Shown: positions 44,344-52,496 of the stretch, one piece after another
Layout of the letters: each line of letters starts with the position of its first letter
Position numbering within the stretch: position 1 is the stretch's first letter
Assembly (NCBI RefSeq): GCF_001652275.1
Contig: NZ_LVZK01000001.1
Location: 496,001 to 560,000 of the forward strand
DNA length: 64,000 nucleotides
DNA from: Peptidiphaga gingivicola
GTDB lineage: Bacteria; Actinomycetota; Actinomycetes; Actinomycetales; Actinomycetaceae
Direction of reading: 5' to 3'
Program-made: the position numbers and the translations under genes
Notes under the pieces: model-generated
Seen by the model: the letters and a program-made list of their open reading frames with translations, nothing else
Told to the model about the DNA's origin: nothing
Database searches by the model: none

Positions 44344-46101
44344 TTGACAGAGACACTAATAGAAGGAAGGCGTTCGGAGAGCTCCGGCCCTTCCTCGACA
44401 CGGGTTCCGCCAGGCCTCGAATGGCGGGTGCTTGACGAAGGCAGGCGTGAGCGGACGGTCCGTTTCGGCGTGGCCTTCGACGTCCCGCAAGCCATGCGCG
44501 ATGCGGTCGCAGCGCTGCCCGACGAGGTCACGGCGCGGCGTGCGGCGGAAGAGCTCGCAAACACAGACGGTTCGGGGGTCGCCGTTCTTTTCGACGGGGC
44601 GCAGACGATCGCTCTGGTTCCAGCGTGGTCCGGGCAAGCCCTCTATTGGGCCGTGAAAGACGGCGTTCTTCTTCTGTCGACGTCGGCGCGCTCAATCGCC
44701 AAGGAAATCGGAACGGCGGTGAGCCGGAACTTCCTCGCCTCTTTCCTGGTGGACGGCCTTCCCCTCGGCGTGGCGTCCAGGATCGCTCCCTGGGACGGTG
44801 TCCAGGCGCTCGCACCCTTCGAAGCGCTCCGCGTGGATCGCAATCTGACGGGGCGGGACTTCAAAGCCCGCCCGATCCAGATTCCGCCCGTCTTCGAACG
44901 GCCGGGAGAAAGCGAGGAAGACGTCGACAACGCGGTCGCGGCTCTGCGCCAAGCGCTGTTTGAGGCGACTTTCCGTTGGTGCGAGCGGGGCGGCCCGATC
45001 TCCTGCGACGTTTCGGGCGGGGTCGACTCGGCTGCGAACGCCTATCTTCTGCGCGCGCTCCATGTGCACTTCGACGCGACGCATGCTTCGTCGAGCTCTC
45101 AGTACAACCTCGACGACATGTGGGCCAAGCGCATCGTCAACGACGTCGGCGCACCCGCCGCGTTCTACCCGGCGATCGGGTCGACCGGGCTCACCTACGA
45201 CGCCAGCGTGCCCTTCCCCAACGGCTACATCCCCGAAACGCCGCCCATGTGGTGCGACAGCGAAGGGTACGCCCAAGCGCTCGCGGACCGGCCCCGCCCG
45301 GCCGGCGTGCAATTCACGGGGCTGGGCGGCGACGAGCTGTTTGCCCCGCTGCCGGCCATGGAATGGTCTCTGGCGCACCAAGCCCCCTTGCGGGCGCCGT
45401 GCCTGGCCGTCCGCTACTGCCTCAACCGCCGCCTGCCCCTGCGGCGCGGCATCCCGAGCATAGCGAGCAAGATCGAGTACGGGCGCTGGATCGACCGCTC
45501 GATGCGCGAGCTTGCCTCCAAAGGTTCGACGTCGAAGGACGATCTGTCATGGTCCGGCGAGTTTGCCTACCCCTCGTACCTCTCGGGCGAGGCAAAAGAG
45601 CTCCTTCACGCCCCCTTCGACGCCGGGTCTCTCCAGCCGATGAACCGGGACCGGACCGTCCACCAGGTCTTGGAGTCTCTGTTGGGGCAGGCCGCGATCA
45701 TTCGCCAGGTCAACGACATGCTCGGCCGGGGCCGAACAACGTGGGCCTCGATTTTCGTCGACCCCGGCGTCGTGCGCGCGGCCCTCGCGCTGCCTCTGAA
45801 AATGCGCAGACATCCCTTTCTGAACAAGCCGATGCTGTATCGCGCCATGCGCGGGCTCATGCCCCGCGAAATCTTCGCGAGGGCGACGAAGGGCGAGTAT
45901 TCTCAGGATTCATACGAGACGCTGTACGCGCGCCGCAAGCACCTCGTCGGCGACCTTGCCGACGGCGCCGTCGCGGACCTGGGCCTCATCGACCGCGAGG
46001 CCCTCAAAACGAAATTGTCGATGCAGGCGCTCTCCAGCGAGTTCCTCTTCGAATTGAAAAGGCTAGTCGCCGCTGAAAGGTGGATCCGCAGTGTTCGCTA
46101 A
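44344..46101 (+). CDS. Lasso peptide cyclase 2 (asparagine-synthetase-like, C protein)
   Basis: This 585-residue paralog of cyclase 1 has the same motifs: SGGVDS at 224-229 and GLGGDE at 326-331. It lacks the 21-residue insert and diverges in the first 60 residues, while the C-terminal 250 residues are very similar. I chose the TTG at 44344 because AGGAGG lies 5 bases upstream and the product aligns end to end with cyclase 1. An ATG at 44251 would add 31 improbable residues. It overlaps B1-2. It is expected to close the 9-residue rings of precursors 2-4. Confidence 0.9.
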   Translation: MTETLIEGRRSESSGPSSTRVPPGLEWRVLDEGRRERTVRFGVAFDVPQAMRDAVAALPDEVTARRAAEELANTDGSGVAVLFDGAQTIALVPAWSGQALYWAVKDGVLLLSTSARSIAKEIGTAVSRNFLASFLVDGLPLGVASRIAPWDGVQALAPFEALRVDRNLTGRDFKARPIQIPPVFERPGESEEDVDNAVAALRQALFEATFRWCERGGPISCDVSGGVDSAANAYLLRALHVHFDATHASSSSQYNLDDMWAKRIVNDVGAPAAFYPAIGSTGLTYDASVPFPNGYIPETPPMWCDSEGYAQALADRPRPAGVQFTGLGGDELFAPLPAMEWSLAHQAPLRAPCLAVRYCLNRRLPLRRGIPSIASKIEYGRWIDRSMRELASKGSTSKDDLSWSGEFAYPSYLSGEAKELLHAPFDAGSLQPMNRDRTVHQVLESLLGQAAIIRQVNDMLGRGRTTWASIFVDPGVVRAALALPLKMRRHPFLNKPMLYRAMRGLMPREIFARATKGEYSQDSYETLYARRKHLVGDLADGAVADLGLIDREALKTKLSMQALSSEFLFELKRLVAAERWIRSVR

Positions 46102-46378
46102 GAAGAAAAAGGAAACGACGAACGAGGGCCTGTCGCTGGCGCCCGGCGTGTCCGTCCTTGAAACGGAGAAGGGCACGGTCCTTTTCGACGGCAGGCAGGG
46201 CCGGTATTTCCAGCTCAACGAGCTCGGGCTGATCGTCGTGAAGTCGCTAGGGGAGGCGATGGGCGTCGACGCAATCGTCCGCCGCGTCGTCGAGGCTTAC
46301 GACGTCGACGCGAAGACGGCCGACGCCGACGTGAGAGCCTTCCTAGCCCAGATCAAGGAACTTGGAGTGGCGGCATGA
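46091..46378 (+). CDS. Lasso B1 protein 2 (PqqD-like RRE leader-binding protein)
   Basis: This 95-residue RRE is almost identical to B1-1 from LSLAPGVSVLETEKGTVLFD to the end, differing mainly in the N-terminal lysine patch and around VVKSLGEAMGVDA. The GTG at 46091 overlaps the cyclase stop by 11 bases, exactly as in cassette 1. Its stop overlaps the next start (ATGA at 46375). Since leaders are near-identical, either B1 protein could serve all precursors. Confidence 0.88.
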   Translation: MFAKKKKETTNEGLSLAPGVSVLETEKGTVLFDGRQGRYFQLNELGLIVVKSLGEAMGVDAIVRRVVEAYDVDAKTADADVRAFLAQIKELGVAA

Positions 46379-48651
46379 CGATTCAACTTTTCTCCGAAGA
46401 GACCACGCAAACCCGCTGGCGCGATCGGATGCGCGCGCGCCGGGCCATTCTCGCTTCGTCCCGGCTGGCCAAGGCGAAACCCGAACGCATCGAGCGCGTC
46501 ATCGGCAAGTGGGCCTCGAAATACCCCGTGACGGACATGGAGACGGCCCGCACGGACAGGGCAGCCGTATGCTCCGTGAGCGAGCGGGCCAGGAGCCAGG
46601 AGGGATGCCTCCTGCGCTCGATCGCCGTGGCGAGGGCGGCCAAGTATCGCCGACGGTCGATCACGTGGTGCTCGGGCTTCGCCCTCGAGCCGTTCCGCGG
46701 GCACGCCTGGGTCGAGGTCGGAGGAGTTCCGGTCAGCGAAAACGTCGAAATAGCGGACTACACAAAGAGCTTGGAGGTTCGGGCGCGCGGCGACGCCGAC
46801 GTTTCGGCGGCTTCCGGCGAATCCGCGGGCGCAGGCCTCCTCGAACCCGACAGGATGATGGAGCCGCCGCCTGCCGCGCCCGTGCGGCCGCGCGACCTGT
46901 TCGGGCTCGCCAAGGACAAGCGGCTTCTCGTCGTCGCCGCCCTCATGGCCCTCGTTGGCTCGGGGCTCACCCTTCTGATTCCGGGGTTCATCGCGAAGTT
47001 CTTCAGCGACGGCTCGTTCTCGCTGCCGAGCCTCGGGTGGATCGGGGTGTTTCTGGGGGTGCTGCTTGCCTCCGGCGTGGCGATGGTCTTCCAGTACTAC
47101 TACCTGCAGAAGGTCGGCGAAACGATCGTCCGCGATGCCAGGGGCAAACTGAGCAACCACCTCCTACGCCTCCAGATCAAGGAGTACGACGAGCGAAGCG
47201 CGGGCGACCTCGTCAGCAGGGTCGCGGCGGACACGTCCAGCCTGCGAACCGGATTCCTTCAGATCTTCGTCGCGTGCACCACGGGATTTCCGCTCGTCAT
47301 CGGGACGTGCGCGCTCATGCTCTTCCTCGATCCGTTCCTCATGGGGACGGCGCTCGCCCTCATCGTCGGCCTCGGCTTCGTCCTCTTCGCGGTGAGCCGT
47401 TTGATCCAAGGCGCCAGCCTTGTCGCTCAGCAAAAGCTCGGCAGCCTCACCTCGCAGGTTCAACGGGACATGGGCGGAATACGGACCATTCGCGCGACGA
47501 ACGCCACCGACTCCGAGGCCTCGATGCTCGAAGGCCGGGTGGAGGACGCCTGGCAAGCCGGGCTGAAAATGGCCAAGGTCCAGTCGATCGTCAGCCCTAT
47601 CGCCAACATCGGCTTCCAGCTTTCGGCGATCGTCGTCATCCTGGTGGGGGCTTACCGCACGAGCATCGGGGCGATGTCGATATCCGAGCTCGTCCAATTC
47701 GCGGCCCTGCTCTTCATTCTCGTCTCTCCGCTGGGCCAGATGGCTTCGGCGCTCTCGCAGCTGCACTCTTCCCTCGGATCTTTGCAGCGAATCAACGAAA
47801 TCCTGGACCTGCCGCGAGAAGACGAGCTGGACATGGCGAACCTCCTTTCGCCCGAGCTTCTGAAGACCCTCGAGGCGTCTGCCAAACCCAACGCCCCTGC
47901 CATCGAATTCGACGACGTCGTCTTCACCTACGGCACCCGCGAATTCGGGCAGGAAATGGACGACGCCGACTCCCTTGTGCTCCACAAACTCAACCTGCAG
48001 GTCCCCGAGGGCAAGCGGGTGGCGATCGTCGGCCCCTCCGGCGCAGGCAAGAGCACCGTGCTCCAACTGATCGAGAGGTTCTACGACGTCAACCGCGGGG
48101 CCGTACGCGTATTCGGCAAAGACATACGCGACTATTCGCGCAGCGACCTTCGCGACGTGCTCGGATACGTCGAACAGGACGCGCCCGTGCTCTCGGGAAG
48201 CCTGCGGGAGAACCTCACGCTCGGCCTGGGCGACGTCGGGGACGACAGATGCATGGAGGCCCTGGAAAGGGTCAACCTCGGCTACCTCGCAACCCGCTCG
48301 GAGCAGGGGCTCGACGGGCCGGTCGGGGAATCGGGCGCCTCGCTGTCCGGCGGCGAGAGGCAGCGCCTGGCCATTGCCCGCGCCTTGCTTTCGAACAAGC
48401 GGATCCTCCTCTTCGACGAGGCCACCGCCAACCTCGATTCCCACAACGAGCGCCAGATCGGCGACGTGCTGAGGAACATGGCCGGCAACAGAACGGTTCT
48501 GGTGGTGGCTCACCGGCTGTCTACCATAATGGACGCCGATCTCATCCACGTCCTAGAGCACGGCAGGCTCGTGGCCTCGGGCACCCACTCCGAGCTCGTC
48601 GTCAAGTCGCAGATCTACAGAAACTTGGCAAGCGAACAACACCTGGTATAA
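46375..48651 (+). CDS. Lasso leader peptidase (B2) fused to ABC exporter
   Basis: This 758-residue fusion joins an N-terminal B2 protease (about residues 1-140) to a full ABC exporter half-molecule. The B2 part is a transglutaminase-fold cysteine protease: Cys78 in EGCLLRS and His110 in GHAWVE, with Glu122 or Asp128 as third member. It removes the leader before Gly21. A 30-residue linker leads to six membrane helices (about 170-460), then the ATPase: Walker A GPSGAGKST (553-561), LSGGE (657-661), Walker B ILLFDEAT and HRLS. It is the only B2 and the only dedicated exporter in the locus, so it should serve both cassettes. It recalls the peptidase-ABC (PCAT) exporters of other peptides, with a different protease fold. 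Confidence 0.92.
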   Translation: MTIQLFSEETTQTRWRDRMRARRAILASSRLAKAKPERIERVIGKWASKYPVTDMETARTDRAAVCSVSERARSQEGCLLRSIAVARAAKYRRRSITWCSGFALEPFRGHAWVEVGGVPVSENVEIADYTKSLEVRARGDADVSAASGESAGAGLLEPDRMMEPPPAAPVRPRDLFGLAKDKRLLVVAALMALVGSGLTLLIPGFIAKFFSDGSFSLPSLGWIGVFLGVLLASGVAMVFQYYYLQKVGETIVRDARGKLSNHLLRLQIKEYDERSAGDLVSRVAADTSSLRTGFLQIFVACTTGFPLVIGTCALMLFLDPFLMGTALALIVGLGFVLFAVSRLIQGASLVAQQKLGSLTSQVQRDMGGIRTIRATNATDSEASMLEGRVEDAWQAGLKMAKVQSIVSPIANIGFQLSAIVVILVGAYRTSIGAMSISELVQFAALLFILVSPLGQMASALSQLHSSLGSLQRINEILDLPREDELDMANLLSPELLKTLEASAKPNAPAIEFDDVVFTYGTREFGQEMDDADSLVLHKLNLQVPEGKRVAIVGPSGAGKSTVLQLIERFYDVNRGAVRVFGKDIRDYSRSDLRDVLGYVEQDAPVLSGSLRENLTLGLGDVGDDRCMEALERVNLGYLATRSEQGLDGPVGESGASLSGGERQRLAIARALLSNKRILLFDEATANLDSHNERQIGDVLRNMAGNRTVLVVAHRLSTIMDADLIHVLEHGRLVASGTHSELVVKSQIYRNLASEQHLV

Positions 48652-48652
48652 G
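48625..48652 (+). promoter_or_regulatory. Putative promoter for the downstream ABC transporter
   Basis: TTGGCA (48625-48630) and TATAAG (48647-48652), 16 bases apart, overlap the end of the B2-ABC gene. A second box, TATAAT (48668-48673), sits over the first possible ATG of the next gene. Separate transcription would fit a role in immunity. Confidence 0.4.
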
Positions 48653-48672
48653 CTGCTCTTGTATATCGTATA

Positions 48673-49419
48673 ATGAAACAGGGCGGGCATATGACCGACA
48701 TAGAGACAAACGTCAACAGCATCTCCATAAGCGAGCTGCGAAAGAGCCATCGGGGCGTCGAGATTCTTCACGGCGTGGGCTTCACGGCCGCCCCCGGCGA
48801 GGTGACCGCGTTCCTGGGGCCCAACGGGGCCGGCAAGAGCTCGACCCTCAGGATTCTTCTGGGCCTCGACAGGGCCGACAGCGGCTCAGCTCTGTTCGGG
48901 GGCAAGCGCTACCGCGACATTGACCGGCCGCTCACCCGCGTGGGCGCGCTTTTCGACGGGCTGGCGGGAAACAAGATGCGTTCCGTGGCGTCCCATCTCG
49001 CAATCGTCGCCGAAAGCAACGGCATCCCTCACGCGCGAGTCTCGCAGACACTGGAGCAGACCGGACTCTCCGCCAAGCGAAAGTCGCGTCTTGGCACGCT
49101 TTCCCTCGGCGAGGGGCAGCGCCTCGGGTTGGCGGTCGCCCTCTTGGGCGAGCCCCAGTTCCTTGTGCTCGACGAGCCGACCAACGGCCTCGATCCCGCC
49201 GGAATTCGCTGGTTCAGGAACTTCGTCAGAGAGCAGGCGGCGCTGGGGCGCACGGTCCTGCTGTCGAGCCACGCGCTTTCCGAGGTGCAGGCGGTGGCCG
49301 ATCGCGCGGTGGTCATCTCCAAGGGCAATATTCTGCTCGACTCCCCCCTCGCGGAGGCCACGGAAAAGATCTCCTCGCTCGAAGACCTCTTCTTCGAACT
49401 GACGGAGGGGGTTGCATGA
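48673..49419 (+). CDS. ABC transporter ATPase, LanF/BcrA-like
   Basis: This 248-residue ATPase has Walker A GPNGAGKSST, signature LSLGEGQRLGLAVAL (the first Gly of SGG replaced by Leu-Gly, as common in this subgroup), Walker B FLVLDEPTNGLDP and SSHALSEV. It resembles bacitracin/lantibiotic immunity ATPases. The permease genes follow with overlap. Met at 48673 or at 48691 could be the start; the second fits better if the nearby TATAAT is a promoter. Expected role: pump mature lasso peptide out of the membrane or cell as self-protection; this is an inference from location. Confidence 0.87.
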   Translation: MKQGGHMTDIETNVNSISISELRKSHRGVEILHGVGFTAAPGEVTAFLGPNGAGKSSTLRILLGLDRADSGSALFGGKRYRDIDRPLTRVGALFDGLAGNKMRSVASHLAIVAESNGIPHARVSQTLEQTGLSAKRKSRLGTLSLGEGQRLGLAVALLGEPQFLVLDEPTNGLDPAGIRWFRNFVREQAALGRTVLLSSHALSEVQAVADRAVVISKGNILLDSPLAEATEKISSLEDLFFELTEGVA

Positions 49420-50204
49420 GCGCCTTCTTCAGGAGCGTTTGGCTCGAGTTTCGGAAGATGGGGGCGGGCAGGGGCCTCGTCGTCTTCTTGTCCCTCCTGT
49501 TCCTTGTGCAGCCTCTGCTCTCCTACATCGAAGGCAGGCAGCTTCTCGCGATTGGCCTGGACGCGACGCCGCAGACCCATCTCCAGCTGGCCGAGCCCGT
49601 GGGAGATCCGCGGTACCTCGGTTTCGACGTTCTATCCGTGGGCGAGCTCGCCGTCCTCATCTACGCGGCCGTCCTCGGAGCGGCGGACTATCGAACGAGG
49701 GAAGTGCGGACCACCCTTCTCGCGGTCAACCGAAGGTCTCGCGTTCTCGGGGCCAAGTTCCTCGGCCTGGGTTCCTTCCTCTTCCTCGTCGGCTTTGCGT
49801 CCGCGTATCTGACGGTCGCAGCCCAGCAGCTTGCGGTGCACAGTCAAAGCGGAGTGGACCCGGCAACCCTCACCTCGGACGTCTGGCGGCTCATTGCCTG
49901 GAACGCGGTGCACTGGACTGCGCTCGGCCTCATGTCATACGCGATTTCGCTCCTGTGCCGCAACTGGCTGCCAGCCGCCGCCGTGCTGGCCCCGCTGACC
50001 ATTGGAATAGGCAACGCACTTGTGAGCCGGTGGAGCGGAAGCGCCTACCTGCCCTCGGTGGCCGGAAGCTGCCTTTCCGCAATTCCGGACAAGTCGTGCC
50101 ACGTCAGCCAAAATGCGAGTTTCGCGGCCCTCGTCGCATGGCTCGCGCTGTTCGTCGCCGCCGGATGGGCGGTGTTTTTAAGGCGAGACGTGGGGGCGCG
50201 ATAG
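49416..50204 (+). CDS. ABC-2 permease 1 of lasso-linked transporter
   Basis: This 262-residue membrane protein has six hydrophobic segments. It starts MSAFFRSVWLEFRKMGAGRG, and the cytoplasmic loop DYRTREVRTTLLAVNRRSRVLGAKF after helix 2 is typical of lantibiotic-immunity or bacitracin-type permeases. The ATG overlaps the ATPase stop (ATGA). It works with the ATPase upstream and permease 2 downstream, a LanFEG-like arrangement. Confidence 0.82.
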   Translation: MSAFFRSVWLEFRKMGAGRGLVVFLSLLFLVQPLLSYIEGRQLLAIGLDATPQTHLQLAEPVGDPRYLGFDVLSVGELAVLIYAAVLGAADYRTREVRTTLLAVNRRSRVLGAKFLGLGSFLFLVGFASAYLTVAAQQLAVHSQSGVDPATLTSDVWRLIAWNAVHWTALGLMSYAISLLCRNWLPAAAVLAPLTIGIGNALVSRWSGSAYLPSVAGSCLSAIPDKSCHVSQNASFAALVAWLALFVAAGWAVFLRRDVGAR

Positions 50205-50206
50205 CC

Positions 50207-50893
50207 GTGGGGCTCTACGCGTCCGAACTGCGCAAGTCCATAACCCACCCGTTTGGCGCCCTCGGGGTCGCAGCCCCGCTGGCATGCGTGCCCGTCGTCG
50301 CGATTGCGGCGGCTGGCAACGCAGTCGGGGAAACCGAAAGCCTGCTTCGGTCCCTCCAGCTGTCCCAGCTTTTCACGGCGGTCCTCGCGATGGGGGTTTT
50401 GGGGCAGGAGTACGAGAGCTCGAGCCTTCGCGGGGCGCTTCTGGCGACGCCGCGGCGATTGCGCCTTTTGGCGGCCAAGCTGGCCGTTCTGACGACGCTC
50501 ACGCTCGCCGCCTTGGCGGGAGGCGTTCTCGCGGGTTGGCTGAGCCTGTCGATGTCCGCCGGGGGCGTCGCTCTTCCCGGGGCGGGCAAGGCTGCCATGA
50601 TCGCGCTTTCCTGGGTGGGAATGGCCTTCGTGGCCGCGGGCCTCGCCGTCGTCTGGCGGTCCGCCGTCGTCCCCGGGGCGGTTCTCATTCCCCTCTTCCT
50701 TGGGCTCTCCCAGCTGCTGTCGGGAATAGTCTCGGCAGCCCGCTTCCTTCCCGACCGTTCGACTTTCGCCGTTTTCACGCGGGCCGGGGGAGACGCCCTA
50801 GATCCGGGCCCCGGGATGCTCGTTCTCCTCGTGTGGGTCGTGTGCCTCACGGCGATCGCGGCATGGCTGTTCGAACGCAGGGACGTTCGTTAG
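50207..50893 (+). CDS. ABC-2 permease 2 of lasso-linked transporter
   Basis: This 228-residue membrane protein with six helices is a diverged paralog of permease 1. The matching loop is GQEYESSSLRGALLATPRRL followed by RLLAAKLAVL. The GTG at 50207 lies 2 bases after the permease 1 stop with a G-rich stretch upstream; an in-frame ATG near 50165 would overlap permease 1. The two permeases probably form a heterodimer with two copies of the ATPase. Confidence 0.8.
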   Translation: MGLYASELRKSITHPFGALGVAAPLACVPVVAIAAAGNAVGETESLLRSLQLSQLFTAVLAMGVLGQEYESSSLRGALLATPRRLRLLAAKLAVLTTLTLAALAGGVLAGWLSLSMSAGGVALPGAGKAAMIALSWVGMAFVAAGLAVVWRSAVVPGAVLIPLFLGLSQLLSGIVSAARFLPDRSTFAVFTRAGGDALDPGPGMLVLLVWVVCLTAIAAWLFERRDVR

Positions 50894-51009
50894 CTTTGCG
50901 GTCGGTCGGCCTTGCAAAGTCGGCCCTGCAAAAGGAGAGAGGCAAGGCTGACTAGGCCTTCCGTTTGCGGATAAGATGACAGGCACCGACCCGGTTAGGA
51001 GGTGCAGCA

Positions 51010-51159
51010 GTGATCACCAGGGTCGACGTCGCCCCCGAGGTGCTCTGCTGGGCACGTCCGAGCCCTTCCGGGACGGCGGGGCGCTTGCATCGGCGGCCCC
51101 GCCGTCCGGTTTCTGCTACGCGCTCAAAGCGCCTTGAAGATGCCCGTGAAGGGGACTGA
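51010..51159 (+). pseudogene. Possible truncated N-terminus of an ImmA/IrrE-type peptidase gene
   Basis: A perfect AGGAGGTG site is followed by GTG and the reading ITRVDVAPEVLCWARPS. This matches the usual start of XRE/ImmA-type (IrrE) proteins, of the form VxIxPxVLxWARxxSG. After about 18 codons the frame turns Arg-rich and stops at 51157-51159, inside the 3' end of the convergent gene. It looks like a decayed gene start. Family attribution rests on this short pattern only. Confidence 0.35.
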
Positions 51160-51939
51160 GACCGTCGGGGCAGTCTTGTCCTCAGCCGGGCGGAAGTTCA
51201 CGAATCCTCCCAGCGGAGCGGTCTTGGAGCCGCCGCGAAGCACGTACTCGTAGAGGCTGTAGCTCGGATCGCTGATGGAAACGGTCACGGTCCGCTCGCC
51301 GTGCGCGGGCACCCTCACGCCGTAAATCGCTCTTCCGTCCACGCTGAAGGACGTCCTGAGGCGGGGGTTCGCCCACTTTCCTCCCTCGCCGCCGAGCTTC
51401 AGGAGGGTGAACCCGCTGAAGCCGAGGTACTGCGAACGGCTCCCGACGTTGTGCAGACGGACCGTGAATTTCCAGTAGCCGTCGGCAAACTCCGCCCGCG
51501 CTGCGAGATTCGAGGGGTCTGAGGCGCCGTCGACAGTCGCGTAAAGCTTAGTCTTGGCGGCGGCGTCGGCGTCAGTCTTGCCGTAGCCCTGCACTTGCGG
51601 GGCGACGAGGGCAAGGGAGCGCCCGTCGTTCGTCCGGGCAGGCGCCGACGTCCCCTGGAGAAGCAGGCGCACGAGGTTCTCTTTCTCCTGCGCGGAGCGC
51701 GAGGCGAAAGCGGGGTCGGATTGCACGCGTTGGCGCACGCGGGCGACGTCGGCGGCCGAAGGGGAGAAGGGCACGTTTTCAGCCGACGTCGGAGCGGCTT
51801 GCGCTGCGGACGCCGCCGCCTGCGCCGCCGGGGACGGCGTCGACGCATCGTCGGCCAAAGACGCCGACATCGGCAAGAAAGCCGAGACGGCAACCGCCGC
51901 AAAGGCGACGAAACGTCGGGGGGTTCGGATTGTTGACAT
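51124..51939 (-). CDS. Secreted protein of unknown function
   Basis: This 271-residue protein has a clear signal peptide (RRFVAFAAVAVSAFLPMSAS, then LADDA cleavage region) and an Ala/Pro/Ser-rich segment. The mature C-terminal half looks like a beta-sandwich (WKFTVRLHNVGSRSQYLGFS, then AHGERTVTVSISDPSYSLYEY). I do not recognise a family. The start at 51939 has GAGGC upstream and puts the signal peptide at the N-terminus; the open frame continues 32 codons further. It is convergent with the lasso transporter genes, and a link to the lasso system is not shown. Confidence 0.7.
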   Translation of the reverse strand: MSTIRTPRRFVAFAAVAVSAFLPMSASLADDASTPSPAAQAAASAAQAAPTSAENVPFSPSAADVARVRQRVQSDPAFASRSAQEKENLVRLLLQGTSAPARTNDGRSLALVAPQVQGYGKTDADAAAKTKLYATVDGASDPSNLAARAEFADGYWKFTVRLHNVGSRSQYLGFSGFTLLKLGGEGGKWANPRLRTSFSVDGRAIYGVRVPAHGERTVTVSISDPSYSLYEYVLRGGSKTAPLGGFVNFRPAEDKTAPTVSVPFTGIFKAL

Positions 51940-52496
51940 GCATGCCTCGCATTCATCGTGAGCGCAGCGGCGCTCGGTTTCGGAGCCACGAGCTTTCAGG
52001 GAAAGTGACCCTCCACTTGATGGTAACAATTTCAACTACCGAATGGAAATAAAGAATTAAAGTAAATTTTGCGAAGCTTCTTTCGCGGGGCGTCGGACGT
52101 TTTCGGGCCGAGGACGCGCCTTAGGTGCGGACGTGCCTTCCGGATGGGACGCGTTGCGGGCTCGGACGTGCCTTCCGGATGGGACGCGCCGCGGGCGCGG
52201 ACGCGCCCTCTCGGGAGTTGAAAGCCGTTGGCAGCGCGGGCGCCGTTCCTGAAGGCGAGGCCGCCGCCTCGTTTCCCGAGAAGAGTGGAAATTTCCGCAG
52301 AAAAGCGGAGAGCGTCCCCGGATGGGCAAGAAGCTTGCCCAACGGTGTGCGAATCGGCGAATTCCTGTGGTAATGTCTCAGGCTATGAATAACTTTCGTT
52401 GATTAGCTGCGCCGCGACGTCCATTCCGCGGCGACATGACCTCACCCCAGTCAGAGCTATACGCGGGGCGCTCAGTCCTGCCTACGAAAGACAACA
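51940..52496. other. Intergenic region with tandem repeat
   Basis: An AT-rich patch (52020-52070), probably the promoter of the secreted protein, is followed by a 35-base tandem repeat and a GC-rich spacer. No gene is visible. Confidence 0.45.
52128..52210. repeat. 35-bp tandem repeat, about 2.4 copies
   Basis: A 35-base unit beginning CGGACGTGCCTTCC is repeated at 52128-52162 and 52163-52197 with few changes, and a shorter copy begins at 52198. Confidence 0.85.

Noticed and set aside
46362-48923. 853-codon frame overlapping the B2-ABC gene on the plus strand
   Set aside because: It is Arg/Pro/His-rich shadow sequence in another frame of a gene with clear motifs.
37679-51939. Integrase or insertion sequence expected for an island at a tRNA gene
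   Set aside because: No tyrosine or serine recombinase, transposase or full duplicate of the tRNA 3' end could be seen in this window.
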